From: Diploptera punctata
Lineage: Eukaryota > Arthropoda > Insecta > Blattodea > Blaberidae
Assembly: GCA_030220185.1 (NCBI GenBank)
Contig: JASPKZ010009655.1
Coordinates: forward strand, 82,312 to 146,311
Length of the DNA: 64,000 nt
Direction of reading: 5' to 3'
The position numbers and the translations under genes were made by a program. The notes under the pieces were generated by a model that searched no databases, was not told where the DNA came from, and saw only the letters and a program-made list of their open reading frames with translations. Below, in pieces: positions 63,901-64,000 of the stretch; the stretch's first letter is position 1; each line of letters begins with the position of its first letter.

Positions 63901-64000
63901 CGGACTTGCCTCTAGATAGTTTTTTTGCAATTTTTGAAATTTCGAAAATTTTGACATTTTTTGGAAAAGCAAAGACTATAGCCTTGGAAAACTCAATTCT
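60901..64000 (+). repeat. Sat144 main array, third higher-order unit (runs off window)
   Basis: Collinear with 55.4-58.5 kb. It has many extra one- to several-base indels compared with the other units (for example TTATATGATAATAAAGTCCC near 61,373), suggesting decay or poor consensus quality. The window ends inside the array. Confidence 0.92.

Overview
This window reads as repeat-rich, AT-rich animal genomic DNA, most probably from an insect. The mix of LINE, Tc1/mariner, hAT-like, piggyBac-like and tRNA-SINE sequences, and the abundance of TAGGCCTA, recalls cockroach (Blattodea) DNA. That species guess is inference only. I found no host protein-coding gene or convincing exon. Essentially every recognisable coding stretch is a broken mobile element. 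Family labels are mine: LINE-A to LINE-J, SINE-1, SINE-2, R1 and R2 (TIR elements), Sat167 and Sat144.

1-34.6 kb is a mosaic of 5'-truncated LINE 3' ends and short elements. LINE-A is the commonest, with more than a dozen copies and a (TAAG)n-type tail. LINE-B occurs twice (0.8 and 11.5 kb). LINE-C to LINE-H are other RT C-terminal families. SINE-1 is tRNA-derived and shares its 3' end with LINE-F; SINE-2 is a second tRNA-derived family. There are hAT-like elements at 16.6 and 22.9 kb, a TTAA-flanked piggyBac-like MITE at 31.2 kb, a pogo/Tigger-like remnant at 31.5-32.3 kb, fold-back elements at 1.5 and 20.1 kb, a tRNA-Tyr-like pseudogene at 20.5 kb, and many (AAT/ATT)n tracts, often at element ends.

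34.7-37.2 kb is a cluster of R1 copies in both orientations followed by a piggyBac-like end. 38.0-43.6 kb is Sat167, a tandem array with an about 1.33 kb (8-monomer) higher-order period. It is split by a 1,337-bp Tc1/mariner-class transposon with 108-bp TIRs, TA target duplications and a frameshifted DD41D transposase. 43.6-47.9 kb returns to LINE/SINE mosaic. From 47.93 kb to the end is Sat144: first in reverse orientation (47.93-49.24 kb), then a LINE-J copy, then forward (50.18-64.0 kb) with a higher-order unit of about 5.1-5.5 kb that carries an embedded SINE-2.

The most unusual signal is a micro-insertion. In the first ~28 kb, repeat copies carry extra GGCCTA (or GGCTA/GCCTA) exactly after a TA, giving TAGGCCTA, where related copies elsewhere in the window lack it. 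These look like scars (TA-GGCC-TA), formally similar to Tc1/mariner excision footprints. Other notable structures are two LINE-A copies with the inverted-5' organisation expected of twin priming, and a near-perfect 224/227-bp inverted duplication at 29.7-30.3 kb.
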